Shown here: positions 1 through 8,390 of the stretch, piece after piece
How the letters are laid out: the number at the start of each line of letters is the position of its first letter
How positions within the stretch are numbered: the first letter of the stretch is position 1
IMG/VR virus record: IMGVR_UViG_3300025896_000166
Coordinates: 1-26,481 of that record
Origin: a virus
Length of the DNA stretch: 26,481 nucleotides
Direction: 5' to 3' (one strand)
The notes under the pieces: model-generated
Seen by the model: the letters and a program-made list of their open reading frames with translations, nothing else
Told to the model about the DNA's origin: nothing
Database searches by the model: none
Program-made: the position numbers and the translations under genes

Positions 1-252
1 GCCGACAGCTTGAGTGCCTGAACCATTCGGGCTTATCAGGCTGGATGCTGGAACACGGCCCTTTCCCTGAAACGAGCGATTAGGAGCAGCAAGGCCAGCA
101 TCAACAAGGTCACGAAAGGTAACGCCACGGTCTAGCGCATTGCCGCGAACGCCCTCACGCACGCCCATAGTCTCGTGCACTGCCCGCATGAAGCCCTCTG
201 GGTCAGATGCAGGATTAGGAAGTGATGGTGTCTTTGTTTCATCATTAGCCAT
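1..252 (-). CDS. Unrecognised phage protein, 3' end beyond window (84 codons visible)
   Basis: An open frame starts at ATG 252 and runs off the left edge without a stop, so only the N-terminal 84 residues are visible. It begins MANDETKTPSLPNP and contains a polar stretch followed by ALDRGVTFRDLVDAGLA. It starts one base after the TGA of the 550-aa tail protein (TGACATG), which implies translational coupling with the tail gene block. No signal peptide or membrane segment is visible. The context suggests a virion or tail-associated protein, but I do not recognise the family. The reading frame is well supported by the tight junction and by the lack of stops over 252 bases. Confidence 0.72.
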   Translation of the reverse strand, partial: MANDETKTPSLPNPASDPEGFMRAVHETMGVREGVRGNALDRGVTFRDLVDAGLAAPNRSFQGKGRVPASSLISPNGSGTQAVG

Positions 253-253
253 G

Positions 254-1906
254 TCATAGCTCCGATACGGATTCGGCTATGGCAACAGAACGAATATCGC
301 CCGTAGTCCGTACCTCAATCTCAATTCTGCGGGAGCGGCCCATACGAGGAAGCCGAACCGGCTTATTGTCAGTTATGACGGTCGTTGAATGAAGCACATC
401 ATCAGAGTAAATGCGAATCTCGGTCGTTTCCGGCCTCACTGTTTCCACTCGCAATGCTGTGAAGCTGGAAGGACGGTCTAGTTCAATCACCCTGCTGCGC
501 CAGACAGCCTGCAATGGGCTTGCTCCGCCTTCAAACTTGGCAATGTTTTTTGACCAGTCCAGAAGGTAAAGATCCTCATTCAGCGGGTCACGATGCACAG
601 CCCTTGCATTGCCTTCAAGCTGAATGATGCCGGTATTTGGTGCCAGCGGATTCATAAAGAAGCCACCGCCAGTGCCGGCATCATCGCCATAGTACGCCAT
701 GTACTGCTGGCGGTACTCGCAAGCCCGTATGGTGTCAGGATTGAACGCTACCCATTCGTTTCGGGTAACAATGCCCTCAGTGATAAGTCTTGCGCCAGCG
801 CCGGTAACGTAGACGAGCCCATTGCTTGAAGCATAAACAACGCCATGCCCCATGCTTACCATCGAGCGCATAGATACGCACGGCTCAATCAGGTCTAGCT
901 CGCGCTGGCTCATGCTTTCAGGATGAGAGCCAGTGATAATGAATGGTCTGCCCTGGGTAGCCACAACAATGGTTGTGTCATAGCTACCAAGCGACACAAT
1001 GGGGTAATCAACCGTCAGCCGGTACCGCGGCGGCCATGCGTGAGGAAGGTACGGCTCAGAGAAGCATATTTCATTGCCGACAAAGCCAATCATCACGCCA
1101 TTTGCCATCAATCGAAGGCCGCGCAATCCTACAGGCGGCTCAAGCCAATCAGTAGATGGCATGATCTCGACAAGCTCATCACTGTTTTTTGAGTCGGTAT
1201 AGGTGGAATCAGCAATAGCAAGTTCGGCCACAAACTGAAATGCAGCCCCGTAATTGCCCGTGCTGGTGCGGTAGATGCGTTGCTTTGTGATATTGCGAGC
1301 AGTGCCATCGCCCGCGCTAAGGCCAAGCTCAGTGATAACGACAGACTGACCAGGACCAACAGATAATTGTGGTGATGGCTCGCATGGCGGGCCTTCTTCC
1401 CCAAGATCAGTTACATAGGTACGGACGTAAGAGCGAAACTCTGCAAGTTCAGGCTCAAGCGTAGCGCCAGAAGGCGTAATGCTCACCGGCATGGATGGGA
1501 TAGGCACGCCAAGGCGGTAGCTGTTTATTGGGTAGTCAGTGCCACCAGTATAAGCGAGAGGCGTATAGCTCATTTGTGGGTAGGCAAGGCCATTAGCGTC
1601 AATCATGCGATTGTCGCCAGTCCAGTAGATCCGCTTATTCTCATCATCAGCGATAGGCGAGCGGGCAAGCTCTACTTCATGCTGGAATCGAAACCAATAC
1701 TCAGTGTTATTGACTCGCCAAAGATAGGCAGTTTGAAGAATTGGCTTTGTAGTCGTAAGCGCGACAGGGGTTCCGGCCTGCTTGAATGGCGTAATGTTTC
1801 CCGTGTGCAGGTCTGTATTCTGCGCAATTTGAGCGGCTAATTCTGGCAGCTTCTCTGGCGAGTACCTTGGGAAGATGCCGCCAAATTGTGAGAGAAGAAT
1901 GCGCAT
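254..1906 (-). CDS. Phage tail protein, beta-propeller/nozzle-like
   Basis: A 550-aa protein with no signal peptide or membrane segment, starting MRILLSQFGGIFPRYSPEKL. The opening (residues 1-40: SPEKLPELAAQIAQNTDLHTG) and the centre (about 260-330: NGVMIGFVGNEICFSEPY, then LPHAWPPRYRL) match a widespread phage structural family that I know mainly as hypothetical or tail protein. Alternating short strands with repeated small motifs such as VVYASSNGLVYV suggest a beta-propeller-like fold, as in podovirus nozzle proteins. It lies downstream of the adaptors and tail fibre and couples to the partial gene at the left edge. The distal tail nozzle role is inferred from position. The family resemblance is fairly sure, the precise function is not. 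Confidence 0.75.
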   Translation of the reverse strand: MRILLSQFGGIFPRYSPEKLPELAAQIAQNTDLHTGNITPFKQAGTPVALTTTKPILQTAYLWRVNNTEYWFRFQHEVELARSPIADDENKRIYWTGDNRMIDANGLAYPQMSYTPLAYTGGTDYPINSYRLGVPIPSMPVSITPSGATLEPELAEFRSYVRTYVTDLGEEGPPCEPSPQLSVGPGQSVVITELGLSAGDGTARNITKQRIYRTSTGNYGAAFQFVAELAIADSTYTDSKNSDELVEIMPSTDWLEPPVGLRGLRLMANGVMIGFVGNEICFSEPYLPHAWPPRYRLTVDYPIVSLGSYDTTIVVATQGRPFIITGSHPESMSQRELDLIEPCVSMRSMVSMGHGVVYASSNGLVYVTGAGARLITEGIVTRNEWVAFNPDTIRACEYRQQYMAYYGDDAGTGGGFFMNPLAPNTGIIQLEGNARAVHRDPLNEDLYLLDWSKNIAKFEGGASPLQAVWRSRVIELDRPSSFTALRVETVRPETTEIRIYSDDVLHSTTVITDNKPVRLPRMGRSRRIEIEVRTTGDIRSVAIAESVSEL

Positions 1907-1961
1907 ATCAGTTATCAGCCTATTTGTTCACGCCATTGTGTCAGGTATTTCATTGTCAGGG

Positions 1962-2627
1962 CTAAAGTGGGTTTCCGCATACAGTGCTAAGCCCTAGGTA
2001 CGGAGCCATATCGGTTACATCAACATTCAGCGTAAGCGATGCGCTGCAGTCTCCTGCTGCAGTAGTGCCTCTGGTTATCTTTCCGGCAAGGTAGCAGTCA
2101 GTATTGTCGAAGCTGTACCCTGATATTGATTGAGCCGCACCATTTATCTTGAATATACTGTTGAGTCCTGGCTCGTAAGCCATTGTTATAAGCAACGGCC
2201 CCATCGGAACGTAAATATCAGACTTCTGAGAGTCATTTACGAATACCACTACTCTATAGGCAGTAGGGGATATTGAAATATAAAACCCGACCTTTTGCTG
2301 GTTAGATGCCTTTGATATTAAGTGTAATTCCACTGACCCGCTAAAGTCGGACGACTCTATTCTGGCATCAAAAGCTGCGCCTGGATGAAATGGGAATGTC
2401 TCCCCATATCTTTGCATCGGAGTGCCAAAGATGTATTTATATTCCTTTGCAGGGGATGCGTCAGCAGGAAATGATCTCGATGCCGTCTGGTTATCGTTGC
2501 TCATGTCGGCAATGCCATCGACTAGAAAGTATCCTGATGCAGTAAAATCAATCAGCGCCGCATTTAATGGGTACTTGCACATCTTTTCTGGCTTGCGAAC
2601 AAGCCTCATCACCTTAATGCCAAGCAT
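1962..2627 (-). CDS. Tail fibre accessory protein, unrecognised
   Basis: 221 aa, starting MLGIKVMRLV. The start is fixed by the junction TAATG at 2625-2629, where the stop of the tail fibre gene shares a base with this ATG. An AAAGGG ribosome site lies about 9 bases upstream inside the fibre gene. The frame stays open to 2765, but that extension is inside the fibre gene and reads as Cys/Arg/Trp-rich shadow sequence. The protein is strand-rich (ASGYFLVDGIADM, GFYISISPTAYRVVVFV) without membrane segments. Its place after the fibre gene suggests a fibre tip, chaperone or host-range protein. I do not recognise the family. Confidence 0.75.
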   Translation of the reverse strand: MLGIKVMRLVRKPEKMCKYPLNAALIDFTASGYFLVDGIADMSNDNQTASRSFPADASPAKEYKYIFGTPMQRYGETFPFHPGAAFDARIESSDFSGSVELHLISKASNQQKVGFYISISPTAYRVVVFVNDSQKSDIYVPMGPLLITMAYEPGLNSIFKINGAAQSISGYSFDNTDCYLAGKITRGTTAAGDCSASLTLNVDVTDMAPYLGLSTVCGNPL

Positions 2628-4744
2628 TAGGCCGCACCCTTTATGGCGAGCCCACCAATTATTGTCGATCCACCGTCTCGCGTGTAGAAGGTAAGAACGT
2701 CGATTGCATTTGCAGCGGTCGATAATACGGGAGCAGTGCCGCCCCACCACTTTACGCCAGTCCATGTCGGAATCCTTGAGCCAATGCCATCTTGCTTTAT
2801 TTCAAGCGTATGGGAGTAAACCTTTCCGGCAACAGCGCCGGTAAAGCTGATCGCCGCATTGCCGGATAGGATTGCATGGGTAAGCGCAGCAGCGCCAAGA
2901 TCAATTACAAGTGTCGTTGGCTGTGTGCCGCCATCTACTACGCCTTCCGTGTAGACGCTCAGTGCATTTCCGGTCTTTGATACATTAACGCCATCGGCAT
3001 GAACGACAAGAATATCGCCATCCGTATAGGTCTGCGTCCTGTAGTTGCCGGCTGTGCTAACGATAATCACGCTATTGGGCCCAGAAGGCAGGCCGGCATC
3101 ACCAATGATATGCCCGCAAAGGTCGGCAGCGCCTGCAGCGTGGGTGTCCGTGAAGTCGCTGGCAGCAGTTAATTGCTTTGCGCTAAACGCCTTGCCGAAT
3201 GCGAAGCCGGTAACAGAGGCAGGCTCTACGAATTGAGTAATAAGCGTTGCGTCAGCAGTCGGAGTGTATGTGCTGGCAGAGAATGCTTGCGCCACGTTAT
3301 CAACGCGAACAGCAATAGTACCGGCATTGAACGCTAGTGATATGTGTGATGGTGCAGACGCAAGGGTAACGGCAGAACTAGAGCCAAGGTCGGTCGTCAG
3401 AACAGCCGTTACGGAGCCATCTTCTTTGTAGTTTAGCTCGATAAAGCCAACGGCAGACGCAAGAGCGGATGCTTTTACTAGGCCAATGCTCAGCTTTACA
3501 GCGGTAGTAGCAGCGCCGCCAGATAGTGCGTCACTGGTAATTGCCCACTCGACCACTCTTGTTCCGGTCAGCACGGGCGATGCTAACTTGATTGCGCTCA
3601 GTGCAGCGTAGGATTCAGGAGCGCCAAGGCCGGATTGAACAATATAGGCGGCTTTTGTGAATAATTCTGAAACGGTCGGAATGCCAGTAAAGCCATTTGA
3701 TATGGCAGTAGCGCCATCCATGTTTAGCGGCTTATTGCAAGTAACCGTCAGGTTTGTCATGTCCCATGCAGTTACGCCTGATATTCCCACTAGCGTAGCA
3801 AGCCATTCAGGCTCAGAGCCAAGAAACCCATCAGCGACAGCAATCTCGTAGGCTGAGCGGCCATCAATGCCATTAACGCCATTAACGCCCGCATCCCCCT
3901 TGAGCGATGCAATCCAAGAAGCCTCAGATCCAGCATAGCCATTCTGAACCGCAAGCTCGTAAGCCGAATATCCACGAGGCCCGTCATTGCCTACATCGCC
4001 CTTTACGCCTTTCAGTGATGCAATCCATTGAGCTTGGTTGCCGACAAAGCCAAGCGCAACAGCCAGAGCGTATGCAGACTGGCCAGCCGCGCCGGTATTG
4101 CCTGTCGCGCCCTGAATGCCTTGAGCGCCACGAAGCGAGTCTATCCATGCAGCTTCATTGCCAACAAAACCACCGGCAACAGCAAGAGCATAGGCCGACT
4201 GACCATTGGTGCCATTGGTGCCATTGGTTCCTGCTGCGCCTTGAATGCCTTGGTCGCCCTTTGCGCCATCTGCCCTTGTATTCGTAATGATGATGCCATC
4301 GCCAACTGTAGCAATGGAAATACCGCTTCCGGCTAGCAGTGTTCGCAAGTGAGCGACCGACAGAACAACGCCGGTAAATAGCTCAGCGCCGCCGCCATCG
4401 TTTTGCATCGTCGATAATCCGGCGACAAACTTGTCATCGCCAGCGTAGGGGTCGCCCTCTACATTCATCGGTAGTTCATCAAGGAATGCGTCAGCGCCAG
4501 GCATAAAGAATGTGGCGGAAAAGACTACATCGCCACGAATCACTATGCGTACTTCATTGACCTGCCCTAGTTCAGCAGGAACAAGTGTGGCAGTGGCAGT
4601 GCCGGCTACACTGGTAAAAACGTAGGTCGCCGTACTTGGTACGATAGTACCTTTTGTGTCATTCGTTCGATCCCACAGAACAACGGTCGCATTTTCGACA
4701 GCGGGAAGGCCTAGTTGCGGTAAGCGTATCGAAAGAACGGCCAT
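2627..4744 (-). CDS. Collagen-like tail fibre with four SAY-type repeats
   Basis: 705 aa. Residues 1-110 form an N-terminal attachment-type region (MAVLSIRLPQLGLPAVENAT). Residues about 155-330 contain Gly-X-Y collagen-like runs (GDQGIQGAAGTNGTNGTNG) alternating with four copies of a roughly 26-residue unit with consensus G-SAY-LAV-GF-G-W-SLKG. The C-terminal half is Ala/Ser/Thr-rich, ending with motifs such as GVKWWGGTAPVLS and VLTFYTRDGGS, which are common in phage fibre tips. This architecture is typical of trimeric receptor-binding fibres. The gene starts two bases after the adaptor stop (TGATAATG) and ends at a TAATG overlap with its accessory gene. The repeats may allow length variation by recombination. 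Confidence 0.88.
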   Translation of the reverse strand: MAVLSIRLPQLGLPAVENATVVLWDRTNDTKGTIVPSTATYVFTSVAGTATATLVPAELGQVNEVRIVIRGDVVFSATFFMPGADAFLDELPMNVEGDPYAGDDKFVAGLSTMQNDGGGAELFTGVVLSVAHLRTLLAGSGISIATVGDGIIITNTRADGAKGDQGIQGAAGTNGTNGTNGQSAYALAVAGGFVGNEAAWIDSLRGAQGIQGATGNTGAAGQSAYALAVALGFVGNQAQWIASLKGVKGDVGNDGPRGYSAYELAVQNGYAGSEASWIASLKGDAGVNGVNGIDGRSAYEIAVADGFLGSEPEWLATLVGISGVTAWDMTNLTVTCNKPLNMDGATAISNGFTGIPTVSELFTKAAYIVQSGLGAPESYAALSAIKLASPVLTGTRVVEWAITSDALSGGAATTAVKLSIGLVKASALASAVGFIELNYKEDGSVTAVLTTDLGSSSAVTLASAPSHISLAFNAGTIAVRVDNVAQAFSASTYTPTADATLITQFVEPASVTGFAFGKAFSAKQLTAASDFTDTHAAGAADLCGHIIGDAGLPSGPNSVIIVSTAGNYRTQTYTDGDILVVHADGVNVSKTGNALSVYTEGVVDGGTQPTTLVIDLGAAALTHAILSGNAAISFTGAVAGKVYSHTLEIKQDGIGSRIPTWTGVKWWGGTAPVLSTAANAIDVLTFYTRDGGSTIIGGLAIKGAA

Positions 4745-4746
4745 TA

Positions 4747-5397
4747 TCAGTACCAGAATGCTTTGCAGCGCCGCTTAGGGGCTGCAGAGAAGTTGCGGGA
4801 TGCTGTAGCGGTAGCCTCAGACGAGGCGAAGTCTGCTACCTGCAAGTGATATACAGCCATTTCGGCATTCGTCCACGGCTTGCCAGGCATCAGCATCAGC
4901 GAGTTTTTGGCAAGAGAGGAAATAGCATCGCCATAGCTCTCAAACAAATCATCAATTATGTAGTTGCCATCACGGGCAGGAGCAACCGCAATCTTTCCGG
5001 TCAGCTTCACTACTGCAGTGGTGGCAATGGGAATAGGGCGAACCCATGCGGCAGACGTTGAGATAAACTGACTTGGCCGACCTTCTTTTGTGCGCCAATT
5101 AGACTCGGAGCGGTCTAGTTCGTCCTCGGATACGGGCTCTAGCGGCCTGCCATCGGCCTGGAGCGATAGTGTGGCAATCGGAACGCACTCAGGAGCAAGG
5201 CTAAATACCTCGTACTCTTGGATGGTTGCATCCATTTGCGTCATAACCGGAACAATGTCCTCGCGCCAGTACCGTGTTTTACGGCAGAAGGCAATGCAGG
5301 CTGTCCGCAATTCGTGCATGGCCACCTCTCGTGGCACCTGCGGGCAGTCACGCAATACCATTGGAAGCAAATCTTCAATCAGGCGATAGGTGCGCAT
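4747..5397 (-). CDS. Head-tail adaptor/connector-like protein
   Basis: 216 aa. The N-terminal region DLLPMVLRDCPQVPRE followed by AMHELRTACIAFCRKTRYWRED matches a phage family usually found with podovirus or siphovirus head-tail adaptors. Mixed alpha/beta composition and no membrane segments. It sits between another adaptor-like gene (stop at 5401, three-base gap) and the tail fibre, so assembly at the portal-tail interface or as a tail-tube subunit is a reasonable inference. The C-terminus ends in a basic RRCKAFWY tail. Family membership rests on recognition of the N-terminal motif; the structural role is inferred from order. Confidence 0.72.
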   Translation of the reverse strand: MRTYRLIEDLLPMVLRDCPQVPREVAMHELRTACIAFCRKTRYWREDIVPVMTQMDATIQEYEVFSLAPECVPIATLSLQADGRPLEPVSEDELDRSESNWRTKEGRPSQFISTSAAWVRPIPIATTAVVKLTGKIAVAPARDGNYIIDDLFESYGDAISSLAKNSLMLMPGKPWTNAEMAVYHLQVADFASSEATATASRNFSAAPKRRCKAFWY

Positions 5398-5400
5398 TGC

Positions 5401-6042
5401 TTATTTCCCCGAAACCTTTGGTGAGCTAGCCATATCCGCACTTGCCTTATAGCCAAGCAATTCAAAGCAAGCAGAGCGATGGAATCCAGCACGCTGGCCA
5501 GTTGGCGATATTTCGTCGTCGCCGCGCCACGCTAGGTACAACATCCATTCCTCTAATGCAGACGAAAGCGAGTCCTCAACAGGGAGAGCATCGGATACGC
5601 TTGTTATTTCAGCGGGAGAGACGGAGTAATAAGCCCTGATTTTGGTGCCTGCGACCACTGGATTAGTCCAGAACAGACGAGGATTGCGCTCGTCGTACCA
5701 GTATTCGTGAACGGACGGCCTCGGATTAGCTGTAATCCATGAGGCCATAACGTCATCAAGTGATAGCTTGTCGATATTGCGAATGGCCGGCCCGATAAGA
5801 GCGCCAAGCGCATTCACATTGCAGAAAACTGAAAGGAGGCGAAGCCCGCCAGCGGGGAGAGTCTGCTCGGAGCCCTCCGATAGTGTCAGTACAGCATTCG
5901 TTGACACAGCATCGGGGCGAATACCCATCAACATCTTCAATGCCTGGTTCAGGAACCCAATTAAGTCTGGGTCTGACCAAGTTATCTTTGACGGGTCATT
6001 CAGTGGCTTTCGGACGTTATCGAGCAGTTCTCCAGCCAGCAT
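5401..6042 (-). CDS. Phage adaptor protein (DUF6682-like)
   Basis: 213 aa. The N-terminus (LLDNVRKPLNDPSKITWSD, then LIGFLNQALKMLMGIRPDA) has the pattern of phage adaptor proteins in which a helix of ordered Asn/Gln-Ala residues follows a W-S/T-D-x-x-L motif. The middle contains NPRLFWTNPVVAGTKIRAYY, a strand-rich segment typical of this family, and the C-terminal third is helical. These proteins sit below the portal and connect it to the tail. It starts four bases after the stop of the small gene at 6046 and is followed after three bases by the second adaptor-like gene, so the two are probably co-translated. I am fairly confident of the family and less so of the exact ring position. Confidence 0.75.
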   Translation of the reverse strand: MLAGELLDNVRKPLNDPSKITWSDPDLIGFLNQALKMLMGIRPDAVSTNAVLTLSEGSEQTLPAGGLRLLSVFCNVNALGALIGPAIRNIDKLSLDDVMASWITANPRPSVHEYWYDERNPRLFWTNPVVAGTKIRAYYSVSPAEITSVSDALPVEDSLSSALEEWMLYLAWRGDDEISPTGQRAGFHRSACFELLGYKASADMASSPKVSGK

Positions 6043-6045
6043 TGC

Positions 6046-6480
6046 TTATTCCTCAGTCAATTCATCATCTTCAATGCCGATATGGGCAATCAATGCGCGA
6101 AGCATTGGCGATGCGCCCTTGCGAGCATCCAGTTTAAGACCATGCGCTTCTGCCATTACGAGAATTGCGGTCTTATCTTCTGGAACCTTCAAGCCAAGCA
6201 CTTCTTTGGCGTAGGTCATCGTTTTCTTGTTGCTCCATGACTCAACGGCTTGCACTTCTGGAAGTGGTGCCAGTTCTTCATCAGGAACAGGGTCGTTAAT
6301 TTGGTCGAGTGGCACATAAGCCTCACGAATAGCAAGCAGTATTGCTTGGTGCGCTTTGTCAGCCACATCGGCAATATGCAAATCTTCATCATCCGGCGAA
6401 GGCTTGAAGTTATATTTCTTGCCATCGGGCATTTCAACGAGTGAGCCGCCAGGACGGATAACCTTGCAGACGATCTTCAT
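6046..6480 (-). CDS. Small unrecognised head/tail-region protein
   Basis: 144 aa, starting MKIVCKVIRPGGSLVEMPDG. The first 35 residues look like a small beta-rich module, followed by an acidic middle (PSPDDEDLHIADVADK) and a proline-rich linker (NDPVPDEELAPLPEV). The C-terminal half resembles a small helical fold (TYAKEVLGLKVPEDKTAI) of the kind that mediates protein contacts. The ribosome site is AAGGTGAT just before the ATG. This gene is the first one after the terminator at 6496-6532, so it should be expressed less than the capsid genes upstream. Function unknown; head completion is possible from position only. Confidence 0.7.
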   Translation of the reverse strand: MKIVCKVIRPGGSLVEMPDGKKYNFKPSPDDEDLHIADVADKAHQAILLAIREAYVPLDQINDPVPDEELAPLPEVQAVESWSNKKTMTYAKEVLGLKVPEDKTAILVMAEAHGLKLDARKGASPMLRALIAHIGIEDDELTEE

Positions 6481-6495
6481 ATCATCACCTTCATC

Positions 6496-6532
6496 AAAAG
6501 AAAAAAGGGGGAGGCGTTATGCCAACCCCCCC
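6496..6532 (-). terminator. Rho-independent terminator after capsid genes
   Basis: On the minus strand a GC-rich stem (GGGGG, TT, GGC paired with GCC, T, CCCCC around a five-base ATAAC loop) is followed directly by six T and a further T-rich stretch. It lies between the decoration-type gene (6549) and the gene starting at 6480, in the direction of late transcription. It probably reduces read-through from the heavily needed capsid genes into the adaptor and tail genes. Confidence 0.8.
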
Positions 6533-6548
6533 GTGTACCAAACTGCTA

Positions 6549-6995
6549 TTAAGCAGGACGATACAGCACTGTAACGCCAATCTTGCCACTGGTGGTGCCA
6601 GTAGCAGGAGCAGCAGCCACAGTAACATACACTGCACGAGACACGGCAGCCGGCACGCAGCGCAAGCCAGCCTTGTTTGTCATGCGCACCATGCCGACAG
6701 CAGCTTGCGCCACAGTCGATGCCGTGATGAATGTAACCGGATCATCAGTCGTGCCATCTGCCTTACGGAGTCCTACGCTCAGGGTAATGGTAGGAGTGCC
6801 AGTATCCAAGTCGTCAGCATCCAGAATTACGTCGAACGGCACATGACCGGCAGGTACTTCTACCATGTCGATGGTGTCATTCAGCGCAAGAGCAGCAGAC
6901 AGGTCAAACTCGCCGCGAACGGCAACAACACCCACTTGGGCAGTTGTTTTTGCAGGCTGATTGCGAGTCAGCTTTGCGGTTTTATAAGCAGCCAT
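6549..6995 (-). CDS. Putative capsid decoration/stabilisation protein
   Basis: 148 aa, starting MAAYKTAKLTRNQPAKT, with good ribosome site GGGAG eight bases before the ATG. Almost entirely short strands and Ala/Thr/Val-rich (VAVRGEFDLSAALALND, PTITLSVGLRKADGT), with no helices of note and no membrane segment, as expected of a small beta-sandwich surface protein. It follows the major capsid gene directly and precedes the terminator, so both are probably made in high amounts from one transcript. Decoration or head-fibre role is inferred from composition and position. I do not recognise a named family. Confidence 0.72.
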   Translation of the reverse strand: MAAYKTAKLTRNQPAKTTAQVGVVAVRGEFDLSAALALNDTIDMVEVPAGHVPFDVILDADDLDTGTPTITLSVGLRKADGTTDDPVTFITASTVAQAAVGMVRMTNKAGLRCVPAAVSRAVYVTVAAAPATGTTSGKIGVTVLYRPA

Positions 6996-7059
6996 TTTTG
7001 AAACTCCCAGAACAATGGATTAGGTGAGTGAGGCTCATTACAAGCCTCAGTCGTACCTA

Positions 7060-8166
7060 TTAGGTGCGCGGATCTTTGGCAGCGGTATCCAGCGCCATCA
7101 TTCCAAAGTCCTTGTTGTTGAACCGAGTCTTTTTCAAGCCAAGGATGCAGGACGATGTAATGACAACCTGATTTCCGTTGTCGCGGGTTTCTTCATTCCA
7201 GCCGTAACGGGTTTCGCCGTTAGCTGAACCGTAGGCCACTTCGATAGCCTGCGCGCCCATGAACAAGGCACGGGCAGCTTTAACAGCGCCAGAACCGTAG
7301 TCATTGAAGCGAATGACGTTCTTGTGCTTATGCAGCACTACATCATTGTACAGGCCGAGGTTGCCATTGAAGATGGCGCTAGACTTGCCTTCTGCAGCAG
7401 CAGCAGCTTTCTGAATATCGAGCCACTTGCCGTCACCGGTAGCAGTACGAAGGTCATGGGCCTGCCACGGATTCATAACGAGAACGTAATGTTCGCCGCC
7501 ATCCACCATGATTTTCTGCAGAGCAGGAGTCTGTTCAACGCCACCGCCCATCATTTCCGACACGGCCACAGCCTTGTCGATCAATGCTAGGGTCATTACG
7601 TCACTGGCAATCATCGCGCCCTTAGTGCCAGCTGAGTTACCGTAGATGATATGGTCGGCATCAGGAGCAGCGAAAGCATTACCAGCAAAGCCGGCATAGC
7701 TTGAGCGGAACAGGAAGTCGTCGTTTACACCACGAGCGCCGGAGCCATACATAAAGTGCAGCTCATCAAAGCAACGCGCCCACCACTCGGACTGACGCTT
7801 GCGCGCAATCTTGCGGTAGTCATGCACGGTACGCTTGCGGCTCATCTTGCCGCCAGTGTTCACGCCACAGCGCATCTGGTCGATCAGGATTTCATCGCTG
7901 GCAAACTTCAAATCTTCTTCGTTGCCTTCGAGAATGTCGTCACCCTCAACCGGCTCCATCGCCATCTGCAGGGACAAGTCATAAGTGATCTTGTCGCCAG
8001 CTTCATTTTCTAGCTGCGTGAGAATCTGTACCGGAGTAGAAGATTCAGCACCCTTGCCGGAAAAGCGCGAGGTGAAGTAAGACTTTTTCGGCGTATCATT
8101 TGCAAGAAAGGCCGAGTATTTGCGCACAGCCTTGGGATCATTGACCCCTGTTACTGTAATGCCCAT
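7060..8166 (-). CDS. Major capsid protein, N4-gp56 family
   Basis: 368 aa, ATG at 8166 with GAGGA eight bases upstream. The order of motifs follows the N4-gp56-type capsid family: early SYFTSRFSGKGAESSTPVQI, LENEAGDKITYDLSLQM, the basic segment MSRKRTVHDYRKIARKRQSE followed by WWARCFDELHFMYGSGARG, a conserved YVLVMNPWQAHDLR, and RALFMGAQAIEVAYG near the end. It has the HK97-type role of forming the icosahedral shell. It is preceded by scaffold and portal genes, as expected for the module. A short hairpin (7029-7049) follows its stop but lacks a T run, so transcription should continue into the decoration gene. Confidence 0.92.
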   Translation of the reverse strand: MGITVTGVNDPKAVRKYSAFLANDTPKKSYFTSRFSGKGAESSTPVQILTQLENEAGDKITYDLSLQMAMEPVEGDDILEGNEEDLKFASDEILIDQMRCGVNTGGKMSRKRTVHDYRKIARKRQSEWWARCFDELHFMYGSGARGVNDDFLFRSSYAGFAGNAFAAPDADHIIYGNSAGTKGAMIASDVMTLALIDKAVAVSEMMGGGVEQTPALQKIMVDGGEHYVLVMNPWQAHDLRTATGDGKWLDIQKAAAAAEGKSSAIFNGNLGLYNDVVLHKHKNVIRFNDYGSGAVKAARALFMGAQAIEVAYGSANGETRYGWNEETRDNGNQVVITSSCILGLKKTRFNNKDFGMMALDTAAKDPRT

Positions 8167-8190
8167 TGGTAGTTCCTCATTTCAGTTGAA

Positions 8191-8388
8191 TTAAGCACTC
8201 GTGCGCTTTTTTTCTCGGCCACCCGAGAAAACCTTGTCTTTCCCATCGCCACTCTTGAGCGTAATGGGTATCGAATTGTCAGCCTCTATCACTACCCTGG
8301 CCCTTCGGCCAATTTTCTGGGTTAGGGTAATCTCTGCATCACCGATACAGATTGTGTCACCAACCCCAAAATCCAGATGAAGGCCCAT
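8191..8388 (-). CDS. CsrA-like small protein in the capsid operon
   Basis: 65 aa from ATG 8388; a GTG at 8406 is also in frame but lies inside the scaffold gene. The stop/start junction with the scaffold is TAACAATG, with GGGAG upstream inside that gene. The sequence VGDTICIGDAEITLTQKIG followed by RRARVVIEADNSIPITL aligns with the beta strands of CsrA (VGETLMIGDEVTVTVL, then QVRIGVNAPKEVSV), including the VG-[DE]-T-x-x-IGD signature at about residues 9-17. Two arginines that contact RNA in CsrA (R6 and R44) appear changed here, to Phe and Lys by my alignment. It may thus bind different RNA or serve as a structural small protein with the same fold. The resemblance is clear by eye but short. 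Confidence 0.6.
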   Translation of the reverse strand: MGLHLDFGVGDTICIGDAEITLTQKIGRRARVVIEADNSIPITLKSGDGKDKVFSGGREKKRTSA

Positions 8389-8390
8389 TG

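Noticed and set aside
1129-1404. ORF with Leu/Ser repeats on the minus strand
   Set aside because: Shadow of the 550-aa tail gene in another frame; the repeat is a codon-pattern effect.
1915-1953. 12-aa ORF MKYLTQWREQIG in the gap before the 550-aa gene
   Set aside because: Too short and with no ribosome site I can see.
2628-2765. Upstream extension of the fibre accessory gene to 2765
   Set aside because: It lies fully inside the tail fibre gene, is Cys/Arg/Trp-rich shadow sequence, and the TAATG junction gives a better start.
7029-7049. Seven-base-pair hairpin after the capsid gene
   Set aside because: No T run follows on the minus strand, so it is not called a terminator; could protect the mRNA end.
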